Part shown: positions 17,511 to 27,086 of the stretch, one piece after another | How positions within the stretch are numbered: the first letter of the stretch is position 1 | How the letters are laid out: each line of letters starts with the position of its first letter | From: Desulfotruncus arcticus DSM 17038 | GTDB lineage: Bacteria; Bacillota; Desulfotomaculia; Desulfotomaculales; Desulfallaceae | Length of the DNA: 64,000 nucleotides | Assembly (NCBI RefSeq): GCF_900113335.1 | Contig: NZ_FOOX01000013.1 | Location: 1 to 64,000, forward strand | Direction of reading: 5' to 3' | Position numbers and translations under genes: made by a program | Notes under the pieces: generated by a model | The model's input: the letters and a program-made list of their open reading frames with translations, nothing else | What the model was told of the DNA's origin: nothing | Databases searched by the model: none

Positions 17511-19436
17511 ATGGAAAACATTAAAATAGGGGTTGTCTCCACATACCCGGAGATGACTGCGCTGGTGAAGGAAATTGCCGGTGAGATGAAGCTCGATTTG
17601 GAGGTAAGAGAAGGGGTACTGGAAGAAGGGGTATCGCTTGCTTATCAGTTGGAACATGAGGGAGTAGACGTAATTATCAGCCGCGGGGTAACCGGTAAAA
17701 AAATAAAGAAAGCTGTTGCCCTTCCCGTTGTGCTAATTGAAATAACCTCCTTTGATATATTAAAAGCCCTGCATACAGCAAGGGGCATGGGGCGTAAAAT
17801 TGCTTTTCTGGGTCATAAGACTAAAGATTTTAGCTCGGAATTTCAGACTATCATTGACATATTGGGTATAGAAGTTGAATGCTACCCGTACACCAATATC
17901 TATGAGATGGATGAACAGGTGGCCAGAATTATCAGATCGGACTGGGAAGTTATTGTAAGTACGGGTTTGTGTGTTTATCAAATGGCGAAAAGTTCAGGTG
18001 CCAATGCCGTGCTGGTGCAATCGGGGAATGATGCCATTTATGGTTCCATCAAACAGGCCGTGGAATTGGTACAGGGGATCCGCAGAGACCAGGATCGCTT
18101 TAATAAATATAAGGCTGTATTGGAATCATCTAATGATGGGATCCTGACGACCGATGAGCACCAACGGATTACTTTTATGAATAAAGCAGCGGAAAATCTT
18201 TTGGGAATGGAAGCTCGCACCCTGGTGGGGCGGCATATTGATAACGTACGGGAATCCGCTGTTTTAGGAGCTTTAATTAATGCTGGCGGAGTAGGCACGG
18301 AAACTTTTAAAGAGGTGGGGCGCAAGCAATTCTGGATAAACACCATGCCCATCCTTTTGGGTCATAAAAGAAACGGTATTGTTACCATGTTCCAGAGTGT
18401 GGACAGAATTCAGGTATTGGAGCAAAACCTGCGGCGCCAGCTGTTTAAAAAAGGTCTTTTCGCCAAGCATACCTTTAACGATCTTATTGGCGGCAGCGAT
18501 TTGCTTTTGGACACTATCGCCAGGGCTAAGAAATATGCCGCAGCGGGTGCTACTGTGTTGATTTGCGGTGAAAGCGGCACGGGAAAGGAATTATTTGCCC
18601 AGAGTATTCATCATGAAAGCAAAAGGTGTGAAGGCCCTTTTGTGGCCATTAATTGTGCCGCCTTACCCGAAAACTTACTGGAAAGCGAATTATTTGGCTA
18701 TGAGGAAGGTGCTTTCACGGGAGCGAAAAAAGGCGGCAAGACCGGGTTATTTGAAATGGCTCATGGGGGGACTATTTTCCTGGATGAGATTGGTGAAATG
18801 ACTTTGCCCGTCCAGGCCCGCCTGTTGCGAGTTTTGCAGGAACGGGAGATTATGAGGCTGGGCAGCGACAGGGTGCTGCCCGTGGACGTTAGGATAATTG
18901 CGGCCACCAATCATGAACTGACTTTGGCTGTTAAAGAGGGCAATTTCCGCAGCGACCTGTTCCACCGCCTTGAAGTACTCAACCTGGATATCCCGCCTTT
19001 GTACCAAAGAAAAGAGGATATAGAACTGCTGGCTGAATTTTTTGTAAAGAAATTTAGTTTCGAAGAGAAAAAAAGTGTACCACCTTTAACCAGAGCGGCT
19101 ATAGAGAAACTGCAAATGTACGATTGGCCCGGAAACGTTAGAGAATTGCAGAACATAATACAAAAGTACGTTCTTTTAATTGAAGAGAAGCAAAATGTGG
19201 AGGAATTAATTACCCTGCTGATTAATGAAAAAATTAGAAAATCATTTACGGTTCCCACGGGAGATGAAAATAGAATAAGTGTAAAAATTGGCAAAATGGA
19301 AAACATGGAACGGGAGATTTTAGAATACTTTCTTTCTACCGGCGCCAGCATCAAGGAAATTTCTCAGATTACCGGCACAAGTCGCACTACTTTATGGAGA
19401 AAACTAAAAGATCTGGATGGAACGATGTTTGGATAA
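17511..19436 (+). CDS. Sigma-54-dependent activator, PrpR type (PrpR_N-PAS-AAA-HTH)
   Basis: 641 aa. Residues 1-~175 match the PrpR N-terminal ligand domain ('VDVIISRGVTGKKIKKAV'). A PAS domain at about 200-310 contains 'NDGILTTDEHQRITFMNKAA'. The AAA+ sigma-54 interaction domain follows, with Walker A 'GESGTGKE' near residue 352, 'GAFTGAKKGG' near 400 and Walker B 'GGTIFLDEIGEM'. A Fis-type helix-turn-helix is at the C-terminus ('SIKEISQITGTSRTTLWRKL'). Such proteins bind enhancers and open sigma-54 promoters, often for metabolism of short organic acids or amino acids. Its target is not evident. The basic amino-acid decarboxylase at 20223 and the nucleosidase at 16318 are neighbours only. 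Confidence 0.9.
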   Translation: MENIKIGVVSTYPEMTALVKEIAGEMKLDLEVREGVLEEGVSLAYQLEHEGVDVIISRGVTGKKIKKAVALPVVLIEITSFDILKALHTARGMGRKIAFLGHKTKDFSSEFQTIIDILGIEVECYPYTNIYEMDEQVARIIRSDWEVIVSTGLCVYQMAKSSGANAVLVQSGNDAIYGSIKQAVELVQGIRRDQDRFNKYKAVLESSNDGILTTDEHQRITFMNKAAENLLGMEARTLVGRHIDNVRESAVLGALINAGGVGTETFKEVGRKQFWINTMPILLGHKRNGIVTMFQSVDRIQVLEQNLRRQLFKKGLFAKHTFNDLIGGSDLLLDTIARAKKYAAAGATVLICGESGTGKELFAQSIHHESKRCEGPFVAINCAALPENLLESELFGYEEGAFTGAKKGGKTGLFEMAHGGTIFLDEIGEMTLPVQARLLRVLQEREIMRLGSDRVLPVDVRIIAATNHELTLAVKEGNFRSDLFHRLEVLNLDIPPLYQRKEDIELLAEFFVKKFSFEEKKSVPPLTRAAIEKLQMYDWPGNVRELQNIIQKYVLLIEEKQNVEELITLLINEKIRKSFTVPTGDENRISVKIGKMENMEREILEYFLSTGASIKEISQITGTSRTTLWRKLKDLDGTMFG

Positions 19437-19520
19437 ATATAAAACTGCCTGTTGAGACTGGTAAGGGTCAATGTGCTCCACAAACAAGAGGCATTGCCGG
19501 CAATTGTGTTGCTGTTGGAT

Positions 19521-20072
19521 TCAACGGTTGGCCGCATAAAGTTCTTTTTTTCTTTTGTAAGTTAAAACACAAATAGCTCTTGTCAAAAGGTTAGAGGCCA
19601 GCCACACCTTATTCAGGCTGGTGCAGCCCAGCACCAGGAAGTTCGCTATACTGTTAGCCGCTACATTGAAAACTACTGAGGCATCTCCCACAGGTGCTAA
19701 ATTTCTTCGAAATGCCGCGCCGGGCCGGATGGGCTCCTTGGCAAAAAACAAGTTGCCGATGTCCTTATAATGTCCCATGGTTGCGTCAATAGCCACTACG
19801 TAATCTTTATTGTTGAGCAGCTTTATTTTTTCCTCCAGGTTTTTAGCATGTACCGTGTCGTCTAAAGATCCAATTACATTAGAGATCCCGGTTCTTTTTA
19901 AAAGCGTACCGGTAAGCGGTCCAAAACTATCACCGGTGCTCAAATCCGAACCAATACATAAATATAGTATATCTCTTCCAGGAGGCGGCAGAATTGCTTC
20001 CAGGGAAACGATAGCTTTACTAAGAGAAAATTTATCGTTGTAATGTACTGATCTGTGCAACTCTTTTTTCAC
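19521..20072 (-). CDS. YyaC-type spore protein (germination protease fold)
   Basis: 183 aa from GTG 20072 ('VKKELHRSVHYNDKF', with 'cggaga' upstream); the frame is open further to 20114. It matches the YyaC family, proteins related to the spore protease Gpr, through 'LCIGSDLSTGDSFGPLTG', 'GSLDDTVHAKNL' and 'VAIDATMGHYKDIG'. YyaC is a sporulation-associated protein of unproven activity, probably in the forespore. Its presence supports a spore-forming organism. It is followed about 150 bases away by the decarboxylase gene on the same strand. Confidence 0.82.
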   Translation of the reverse strand: MKKELHRSVHYNDKFSLSKAIVSLEAILPPPGRDILYLCIGSDLSTGDSFGPLTGTLLKRTGISNVIGSLDDTVHAKNLEEKIKLLNNKDYVVAIDATMGHYKDIGNLFFAKEPIRPGAAFRRNLAPVGDASVVFNVAANSIANFLVLGCTSLNKVWLASNLLTRAICVLTYKRKKELYAANR

Positions 20073-20222
20073 TATAATTCTCCGCTTACTTACCTTTGAT
20101 CCGAATATTAACACGCCAGGTTTTAAAATTGTATTAGCCGCGAGTATGAAATAAGAATTAAATTTAAAAATAAGGTAAAGGTATGAGTTTTTAAAAAGTG
20201 TGTAACAGCTTTCGACAGGGTT

Positions 20223-22496
20223 TTATAACGGTGGTTTTGGGGGTGCAATACAATAGGTGGTATATTCTCCGCCGTTTATATTAACCCCGTGCAGTTCATT
20301 TTCAAACCCGGGAAAGTGTTTGTTAAAATCCTCGTAAAATTGCAGGTATTTTACCAGCAGCGGGTTAAACTTTTCTCCCGGCATTATTACCGGTATCCCG
20401 GGCGGGTATGGCACCACCATGACGGCAGCGGTCTTATTGGCCAGTTCAGTAATTTTTATAGGCTTTACATTGGCGGCCAGCAGTTCCCGGTACGCGCCGG
20501 CCGGTGTCAGGCACTGCTCCGGCAAATAGGCATAAACGGATTTAAACAGCTTATCATATTTTATGGCATTTAAAAATGAATGCATTTCCTGGCAGAGGGC
20601 GCGGATGGTCATGCCGCTGGGATAAAGGCCGGCCAGTTCGGGAAAAACCTCCCCTAAAGGTGGATTAGTATCGTAGACTTTTTTTAATGCAAACAGCTCG
20701 GCCAGCAGTGTGCCTGATTTTCCATTGGTTATCCCTATGGAAAACAAAATCAGGAATGAGTAAAAGCCGGTTTTTTCGGTAACGATTCCCCGGCCATTTA
20801 AAAATTTAGTAACTATGGGAGCGGGCAGCCCACGTCCGGCTGTTTGGTCCGATTCTTCCAGACCCGGAGTGAGAACGGTTACTTTTATGGGATCCAGCAT
20901 GGCATAGTTGTCGGCAATCTTTTCAAAGCCGTGCCAGTTGTCATCAGGTCTTAGTACCCAGCATGCCGGATCTGTACTTAAAACATAATCATCAACCTGA
21001 TCATAATCCTGCCCCCCGATAGCGGACGGCTGCCATACTTTGAACCACCACTTGCCATATAAGTTCAAGTCTTTGCCTATTTGAGCCATTTTTTTGCGAA
21101 AAATATTAGCTTCCTCTATAGCGGACTGGGTCATTAACCTGCCGAAGCTGCCTTCCATCATTTGGGCTGCTATGTCCAGTGAGGCGATAATTCCATATTG
21201 GGGCGAAGTTGAGGCATTCATCATATAGGCTTCGTTAAACCTGTCACGGGAAAAATCGCCCGTTTGATCCATGATGTGGATCATGGACGCCTGCGAAAAA
21301 GCAGCCAGCAGTTTATGCGTTGATTGGGTGGCAAAAATCAATTTATAAGCCGGGTCTTTTTGCCGGCAGCAAGTGGCATACCTGTCGGTATAAATGGGAT
21401 TGAACCTGGCGTAAGCGTACCAGGCTTCGTCAAAAAGTATATTTTCAGTCAGGCCGGTTCCGTTTTGCTGCAGTTTCTCTTTAATCATGCCCACGTGATA
21501 ACAAATCCCGTCGTAGGTGGAATTGGTAATGACGGTTAGTTTAACTTGGCCGGGCCGGCCCTTGAGCAAGGGGCAGTCCTTTATCTTTTTGTTGATAGAT
21601 CCCGCGCTTAATTCATCGGCGAGAACAGGCCCGATAATTCCGTAATTATTCCTGTAGGAACGCAGATATATAGGGATTGCCCCGGTAATGATGATTGCCT
21701 GCATCACAGACTTGTGGCAATTCCTGTCTACCAGTACGATATCACCTGGTTTTACCGTTGCCTGCAATACTGTTCGATTGGATGTGGATGTGCCGTTGGT
21801 TACAAAATAGGTTATATCGGCGCCGAATATTTGGGCCGCATTGACTTCCGCTTCATGTATGGCCCTGGAATGGTCAAGCAGTGACCCCAATTCAGGCACG
21901 GACACTGAAACGTCTGCGCGAAAAGCGTTTTCCCCAAAAAAACTATGAAAAATTCTGCCTGCCGGTGATTTTAAAAACGCTATACCCCCCATATGTCCGG
22001 GCGTGTGCCAGGCATACTTGTATTCTCTGGTGTATTTCAATAAAGCCCTGAAAAACGGCGGCAAAAGGCCATCCAGATATTTTTTAACTGCGTTTTCTAT
22101 CCTGCCGGCAATAAAATCGGGAGTATCCTCGGTTTTCCAGATGTAGCCGTTGATTCTTTTAATAGTATCTATCGGTATGTTTTTTATGTCCAATTTATCG
22201 GTCATTAAAAAAATAGGAAGGGCTTCATTTCTTTCTCTGAACTGATTGATTAATTTGCCCAGTTGAGACATTGACCTATAAGCGCTGACCTTATTCCAAC
22301 CCAGCAAAATGCAGCTGATTTCTGAATCGGCGGATAGGGCAAGACGGTGATCAAAAATATCCATTTCCAGTTCGATGACTGCCAGGCCCTTATTGATCAA
22401 GCTGTTAATAATTTTTCTTAAAGCCATTCCTTCGATGTTGCCCGTTTTAAGCTGATTATCTATGACCAGTACCGGGAAATTTTTATATAAATCCAT
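20223..22496 (-). CDS. Orn/Lys/Arg decarboxylase (PLP fold type I)
   Basis: About 757 aa, the length of the large E. coli-type basic amino-acid decarboxylases. The N-terminal wing domain (receiver-like, about 1-130) is followed by the PLP domain beginning 'YAWHTPGHMGGIAFL'. The PLP lysine is in 'ATQSTHKLLAAFSQ' near residue 394, and the C-terminal domain has 'VVPYPPGIPVIMPGE'. It decarboxylates lysine, arginine or ornithine to cadaverine, agmatine or putrescine; which one cannot be told from the sequence. The start is ATG 22496 with 'ggggtg' 6 bases upstream. Alone on the minus strand after YyaC, with no antiporter beside it, so a biosynthetic polyamine role is as likely as acid resistance. 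Confidence 0.92.
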   Translation of the reverse strand: MDLYKNFPVLVIDNQLKTGNIEGMALRKIINSLINKGLAVIELEMDIFDHRLALSADSEISCILLGWNKVSAYRSMSQLGKLINQFRERNEALPIFLMTDKLDIKNIPIDTIKRINGYIWKTEDTPDFIAGRIENAVKKYLDGLLPPFFRALLKYTREYKYAWHTPGHMGGIAFLKSPAGRIFHSFFGENAFRADVSVSVPELGSLLDHSRAIHEAEVNAAQIFGADITYFVTNGTSTSNRTVLQATVKPGDIVLVDRNCHKSVMQAIIITGAIPIYLRSYRNNYGIIGPVLADELSAGSINKKIKDCPLLKGRPGQVKLTVITNSTYDGICYHVGMIKEKLQQNGTGLTENILFDEAWYAYARFNPIYTDRYATCCRQKDPAYKLIFATQSTHKLLAAFSQASMIHIMDQTGDFSRDRFNEAYMMNASTSPQYGIIASLDIAAQMMEGSFGRLMTQSAIEEANIFRKKMAQIGKDLNLYGKWWFKVWQPSAIGGQDYDQVDDYVLSTDPACWVLRPDDNWHGFEKIADNYAMLDPIKVTVLTPGLEESDQTAGRGLPAPIVTKFLNGRGIVTEKTGFYSFLILFSIGITNGKSGTLLAELFALKKVYDTNPPLGEVFPELAGLYPSGMTIRALCQEMHSFLNAIKYDKLFKSVYAYLPEQCLTPAGAYRELLAANVKPIKITELANKTAAVMVVPYPPGIPVIMPGEKFNPLLVKYLQFYEDFNKHFPGFENELHGVNINGGEYTTYCIAPPKPPL

Positions 22497-22539
22497 GCTT
22501 ATCACCCCAATTAGTAGTTTAGTTGGTTAGTAGTTAGTT

Positions 22540-22680
22540 GGTAAGCAGTCAGAAGTCAGAAGCCAGGAGTCAGAATGAGAGAACCGAAGAAAACACTTTT
22601 TTTGCAAGAGGTTAGTAGGATACTGGAAGTATATTCGCGAGGCATTCCGGCTGCTGAATTCTGAATACCTGAATAGTAAC
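22540..22680. repeat. GGAGTCAGAAT-type dispersed repeat remnant
   Basis: The sequence 'gtcagaagtcagaagccagg' and 'agtcagaatgagag' (22550-22580), with 'attctgaatacctg' near 22660, resembles the repeats at 30774-30934 and 63916-64000. It looks like an imperfect inverted repeat between the decarboxylase and the GalT-like gene. No ORF. Confidence 0.5.
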
Positions 22681-22794
22681 GGTGTTTTAATATAATAAAT
22701 ATATTGAGGGTAAATCACGTAAATTCCTGATACCTAATACTTGATTATAAATACCTGCGGCAGAAGCGGACCGAAAACAGGAGGGTACATATAT

Positions 22795-23898
22795 ATGTCG
22801 ATATTCAATCTGCCATCACTGGTGGATAACATGCCGGCTTGTAAACAGACTTTGTGGAAAAGGATATATCAATGCAGTGCCCTTTATGGCAGGCTGGAAT
22901 TGGTTCCGGAAATTCGCAGTTTGGCGCAGAAGATGTTCGGGGGCGAATCTGAAGTTGAAAAACAGCGAATAATGCGAGTGACTAACCTGGTTACGGGTGA
23001 GGGGTCGCTGTTTAACCACCTCAGAGGTATGCGCTCCCTGTCTCACAGGCAGGAGCAAGACCTGGATTCTGTGGTGGAAGAGCACCGGCAGGGGTGCCCG
23101 TTTTGCTCACCAGAGGAACACACACCCCTGGATCCTTTCGGACGTGTTCGGGGTAAGTACTGCCTTACGGCGGCTAATTTGGCCAAGTATGACGAATACC
23201 ACGGGTTGATCATACCCCGAGAGCATCACCCGCTTTTGTTCAGCCGGGATATGGTGGAAGATTATTTTAAGGTAGCCGCACGCTGGTTTCAGGAGGTCCA
23301 AGTATACGATGCACAGAGAAATCACGATTATTCCCCGCTGTATCCCTTCCTTATGTGGAACTGCCTGTGGCCCGCGGGTTCTTCTGTGGTTCACGGACAT
23401 CTGCAGATGACTGTTGCCAGGGGTGGCCACTATCCCAAAGTGGAGCAGCTGCGCCGATGCAGCCTTCAGTATGTACAAAATTATGGCAGCGATTATTTTG
23501 GGGATTTGTTTGCCCTGCACCAGGCTCTGGGATTGGGGTGGGAGACAGGCGAAACCCGCCTTCTGGTATCCCTCACCCCAATTAAGGAGAAGGAAGTTTT
23601 CATCATTCTGCCCCCGGGCCCGGTAACCCCGCATAGACTTGGCCTGGCGGGCAGAGCAGTAGGTGGGGTGCTGAACCGTCTTAAAAGTAAAGCTGGCTTA
23701 AACAGCTTTAATGTGGCAGTTTACCTGTCACCCCTGAGTGGGGAAACGGGCAATTGGGACAATTTCCCCCTTATTGCCCGTCTGGTGGACCGTGGCAGCG
23801 TGTTTAACCGGACCGCTGATTTCGGTGCTATGGAACTATTTGCGGCCAGTGTAATCAGCTCCGACCCCTTTGCCGTTGCCAGGCTGTTAACGAGATAA
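22795..23898 (+). CDS. GalT/HIT-superfamily nucleotidylyltransferase-like protein
   Basis: 367 aa. The 'HGHLQM' motif is the catalytic HxHxQ of galactose-1-phosphate uridylyltransferases and related HIT enzymes. 'CPFC' upstream resembles the zinc-binding pair of GalT. 'GLIIPREHHPLLF' and 'YPFLMWNCLWPAGSSVVHGH' fit the fold. The start is ATG 22795 with 'aggaggg' 8 bases before; the frame is open from a TTG at 22741 without a ribosome-binding site. It is convergent with the trehalose synthase gene, 28 bases away. No galK or galE is nearby, so the substrate may not be galactose 1-phosphate. Cytoplasmic. The family is clear, the reaction is not. Confidence 0.75.
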   Translation: MSIFNLPSLVDNMPACKQTLWKRIYQCSALYGRLELVPEIRSLAQKMFGGESEVEKQRIMRVTNLVTGEGSLFNHLRGMRSLSHRQEQDLDSVVEEHRQGCPFCSPEEHTPLDPFGRVRGKYCLTAANLAKYDEYHGLIIPREHHPLLFSRDMVEDYFKVAARWFQEVQVYDAQRNHDYSPLYPFLMWNCLWPAGSSVVHGHLQMTVARGGHYPKVEQLRRCSLQYVQNYGSDYFGDLFALHQALGLGWETGETRLLVSLTPIKEKEVFIILPPGPVTPHRLGLAGRAVGGVLNRLKSKAGLNSFNVAVYLSPLSGETGNWDNFPLIARLVDRGSVFNRTADFGAMELFAASVISSDPFAVARLLTR

Positions 23899-23926
23899 AC
23901 TTTCTCCTTCTGCGGCTGGTGCCGCG

Positions 23927-25186
23927 TTAGTGGTATTGATATTCGTCCGGGTTTTCGAGCTTATCGAAAAGTTTCAGGTAGTTTAAAATGTTTGTGGTAA
24001 TTAGAAAATGCCGGCGAACCCTTTCCTGCCCCGCCTCCATCATCTCCTGGGCCAGGTTGGGATTTCTCAAAAGCCTGAGCACCTTTTCGGCGCATTCCTC
24101 TACGGTTTCGACTAAATATCCCGTAACCCCGTCTTTAATCTGGTATTTAATTCCTCCAACATTACCGCCGATCACGGGCGTTCCCTTCCAAAGCCCCTCG
24201 GAAACTGTCAGCCCGAAGCCTTCCCGGATGGATTTCTGCAGCAGCACATCAGAGACGGTTTGAAAGGCGTTAACTTCTTTATTGGACACACCGTTAAAAT
24301 TGGTAATAACCTTAATATCATAGTCCTCCCCGGCCCTTCTTAAAGTCCGGTAAAGATAATCCCAGCCTTCCGGGTCGTCCGAGGCCATAGAGCCCACCAG
24401 GGTCAGTTGAACGCTGGGCAACTCCTTTTTGACAATTTTATACACGTCAATTACACCCAGAGGGTCCTTCCACGGGTCAAAACGCGAAATCTGGGAAATC
24501 AGCGGCCTGTGAATATCCACGCCAAACCGGACGATGATCCTTTGGGCTTCTTCTTCCTCCAGCTTAATGTTTTTGGGGCTTAAAGGATCGATGGATGGAG
24601 TGATGAAAGTAAGATTGCGCAGGAGTTCGTGCTCCTTGACAAATTCCTCCATAGTAAAAACACACGCATCATATTGTTTGATATATTGATACAAAAAATT
24701 CCAGTATTCCGGATTGGGGGTGGAAGTGTCAATATGGCAGCGCCAGATCCATTTGGCGCCTTCCTTTGCTTTAAGGTATTCAATCAGTGCGGCCGGCTGG
24801 GGGTCGTGGATGACAATAAAATCATAATTCCATTCATCAACCCGGGCGGCGTTCATTTGATTGTATTTAAGGTAAATTTCTTTAGCTTCTGCACTAAGCT
24901 GTCCTTCCTCTCCCTGCAGGCAGTTATGAAAGGACTTGGTCACGTTGTAAAATTCGTCGGTGCCCTTGATTACCCACCAGTCTATATTTAACCCCATATC
25001 CCGGGCCAAAGGCACGAATGAATGGAGTATCTCGGCCACTCCGCCGCCAAATGACGTGGCGTTAACCATGGCGATTTTTTTTCCCTGCAGCTTATTGGCG
25101 AAGTAATCCAGCTGTGCTTTGGTATTGGTATCAATTATTTCCTGGTAATCTTGATAGCTCTTTAAATCGGTTTTTACAAGTTCCAT
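23927..25186 (-). CDS. treT: Trehalose glycosyltransferring synthase (TreT type, GT4)
   Basis: 419 aa GT-B glycosyltransferase. The N-terminus has the glycine-rich 'MVNATSFGGGVAEILHSFVP' typical of TreT/trehalose synthases. Further family motifs are 'VIHDPQPAALIEY', 'WRCHIDTSTPN' and the C-terminal donor-binding 'KSIREGFGLTVSEGLWKGTP'. TreT makes trehalose from glucose and an NDP-glucose in one reversible step. ATG 25186 has 'aagaggtt' upstream. It is divergent from treZ (74 bases between starts), so control of the two may be shared. With treZ here and treY at 36792, the window encodes two independent trehalose routes. Confidence 0.87.
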   Translation of the reverse strand: MELVKTDLKSYQDYQEIIDTNTKAQLDYFANKLQGKKIAMVNATSFGGGVAEILHSFVPLARDMGLNIDWWVIKGTDEFYNVTKSFHNCLQGEEGQLSAEAKEIYLKYNQMNAARVDEWNYDFIVIHDPQPAALIEYLKAKEGAKWIWRCHIDTSTPNPEYWNFLYQYIKQYDACVFTMEEFVKEHELLRNLTFITPSIDPLSPKNIKLEEEEAQRIIVRFGVDIHRPLISQISRFDPWKDPLGVIDVYKIVKKELPSVQLTLVGSMASDDPEGWDYLYRTLRRAGEDYDIKVITNFNGVSNKEVNAFQTVSDVLLQKSIREGFGLTVSEGLWKGTPVIGGNVGGIKYQIKDGVTGYLVETVEECAEKVLRLLRNPNLAQEMMEAGQERVRRHFLITTNILNYLKLFDKLENPDEYQYH

Positions 25187-25260
25187 GTCATAACCTCTTT
25201 ATTATTTTTTTTTGTGGAGATACTGAACATTAAAAGATTGCCGAAGGGGCTATATTTACT

Positions 25261-27063
25261 ATGTTCAAAATGGGCGCAAATATTATCGACCGGGAAAAAA
25301 GAGAGGTTTTATTCAGGGTTTTTGCATATGACAAGCGAGAGGTTGCCGTTGTTGTTAAGAGCGGCGGCGCAATAAAAGAGCTTCCCATGACTGAAGAAAC
25401 GCCCAACGTTTACAGTGCCGTGACTGCCGGCGTGAGTTTAGACCTGTTGTATAAATTTAAAATTGACGGTGACCAAGCATACCCCGATCCGTACTCTTGC
25501 TTTCAGCCTTTCGGAGTGCACGGCTTTTCCCGGCTAATCGACCACGAGGATTACCGGTGGCGGGATGCCAACTGGCAGGGAAAAGATATTGAGGATTTGC
25601 TAATTATGGAAATTCACACCGGCGCCTTTTCCGGTGCCGGCACCTTTAAAGCTGTCGCCGAAAGACTGGACTATTTGGTGGAATTGGGAGTTAACGCTGT
25701 TGAACTGATGCCCGTAGCCCAGACCCCCGGAAGGTGGAACTGGGGTTATGACGGGGTCAACCTGTTCAGTGTCAACCACAATTACGGCGGTCCTGATGAT
25801 TTAAAGTATCTGGTGGACTGCTGTCACCAAAAAAATATAGCTGTAATTTTGGACGTGGTTTATAACCACTTTGGACCGGAAGGTAATTACCTGCCGGTTT
25901 ACGGGCCCTATTTCACCGCTAAACATAAAACTCCCTGGGGTAAAGCCGTAAATTACGACGATCTGTACAGCGGGTATACCAGAAAAATGGTTCTGGACAA
26001 TGTCCGGTACTGGCTGGAGGTTTACCATTTTGACGGTCTGAGGCTTGATGCCGTCCATGCCATTAAAGATAACAGCCCCATTCATATTCTCCAGGAAATC
26101 AGCTTAACCGTTAGAAATTTATCCCTGCAACAAAACCGCAAGCTGTTTTTAATCGCGGAGACCGATCAAAACAATACCCGCATTATCAATCCTCTGGACC
26201 GGGGCGGTTACGGGATGGACGCCCAGTGGATGGACGATTTTCACCATGTTGTCCACACGGCGTTAACCGGGGAGCGGGAAGGGTACTATATGGATTACGG
26301 GCGCGTTAAGGACCTGGAAAAGGTATACAAAAACTATTTGTACACCGGGGAATATTCAAAATACTGGCAAAGGGAGCGGGGGACCGATGGTTCCCGCAAT
26401 CCCGGCAAGCAGTTTGTGGTGGCTGTGCAAAATCACGATCAGGTAGGCAACAGGGCCGGTGGGGACAGGCTGTCTATCCTGGTGGAATTTCCTTACTTAA
26501 AGGCCGCCGCCGGGTTAATGCTATTTTCCGCCTACCTGCCCCTGATTTTTATGGGGGAAGAATATGGAGAAAAGAGACCGTTTCTCTTTTTTACGGATTA
26601 CGGCGACCCGGAACTGCAGCAAGCCGTATCCCGGGGCAGGAAAGAGGAGTTTGCCCAATTTACCTGGGAGAATGTCCCCGACCCCCAGGACCCTGAAACA
26701 TTCTACGCTTCCAAATTAACTCCGCGCAACGCATGGGACAGGCAGAACCAGGAACTGTTCAACTTTTACCGGGATCTGATCCACCTCAGACGTTCCCACC
26801 CTGTTCTAAAAAAACCGGATAAGGATAAGCTGGAAGTGGAAGTGGATCAAGAAAACAGGGTGGCCAGGGTGACCCGCTGGAATAAAGCTATAACGCTGAC
26901 TGGTTTGTTTAACCTTGGAACAGAAGATGTGGCTATAAACAATATGGCAGGCAGTGAGATATTTAATTCCCTGCGGGAACCCTATGGCGGGAGTGAAAAT
27001 GCGGCAGCAGGGGTGCTGCGCAAAGGGCAGATGATTATTTTCGAACAGCCCGGCGGTAAATAA
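25261..27063 (+). CDS. treZ: Malto-oligosyltrehalose trehalohydrolase
   Basis: 600 aa GH13 enzyme that releases trehalose from malto-oligosyltrehalose made by TreY. The N-terminal CBM48-like domain (about 1-100) is followed by the (beta/alpha)8 catalytic domain. The nucleophile is Asp263 in 'DGLRLDAVHA', the acid/base Glu300 in 'LIAETDQNN', and the transition-state Asp is in 'VQNHDQVGNR'. 'RWNWGYDGVNLFSVNHNYGG' is the TreZ-type region. The start at ATG 25261 is 10-11 bases after 'aagggg'; ATG 25270 is an alternative. It is convergent with the GH13 gene at 27087. Its partner treY is separated by about 10 kb. Confidence 0.88.
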   Translation: MFKMGANIIDREKREVLFRVFAYDKREVAVVVKSGGAIKELPMTEETPNVYSAVTAGVSLDLLYKFKIDGDQAYPDPYSCFQPFGVHGFSRLIDHEDYRWRDANWQGKDIEDLLIMEIHTGAFSGAGTFKAVAERLDYLVELGVNAVELMPVAQTPGRWNWGYDGVNLFSVNHNYGGPDDLKYLVDCCHQKNIAVILDVVYNHFGPEGNYLPVYGPYFTAKHKTPWGKAVNYDDLYSGYTRKMVLDNVRYWLEVYHFDGLRLDAVHAIKDNSPIHILQEISLTVRNLSLQQNRKLFLIAETDQNNTRIINPLDRGGYGMDAQWMDDFHHVVHTALTGEREGYYMDYGRVKDLEKVYKNYLYTGEYSKYWQRERGTDGSRNPGKQFVVAVQNHDQVGNRAGGDRLSILVEFPYLKAAAGLMLFSAYLPLIFMGEEYGEKRPFLFFTDYGDPELQQAVSRGRKEEFAQFTWENVPDPQDPETFYASKLTPRNAWDRQNQELFNFYRDLIHLRRSHPVLKKPDKDKLEVEVDQENRVARVTRWNKAITLTGLFNLGTEDVAINNMAGSEIFNSLREPYGGSENAAAGVLRKGQMIIFEQPGGK

Positions 27064-27086
27064 AGCGCCGGGCTGTTGGGTATCCA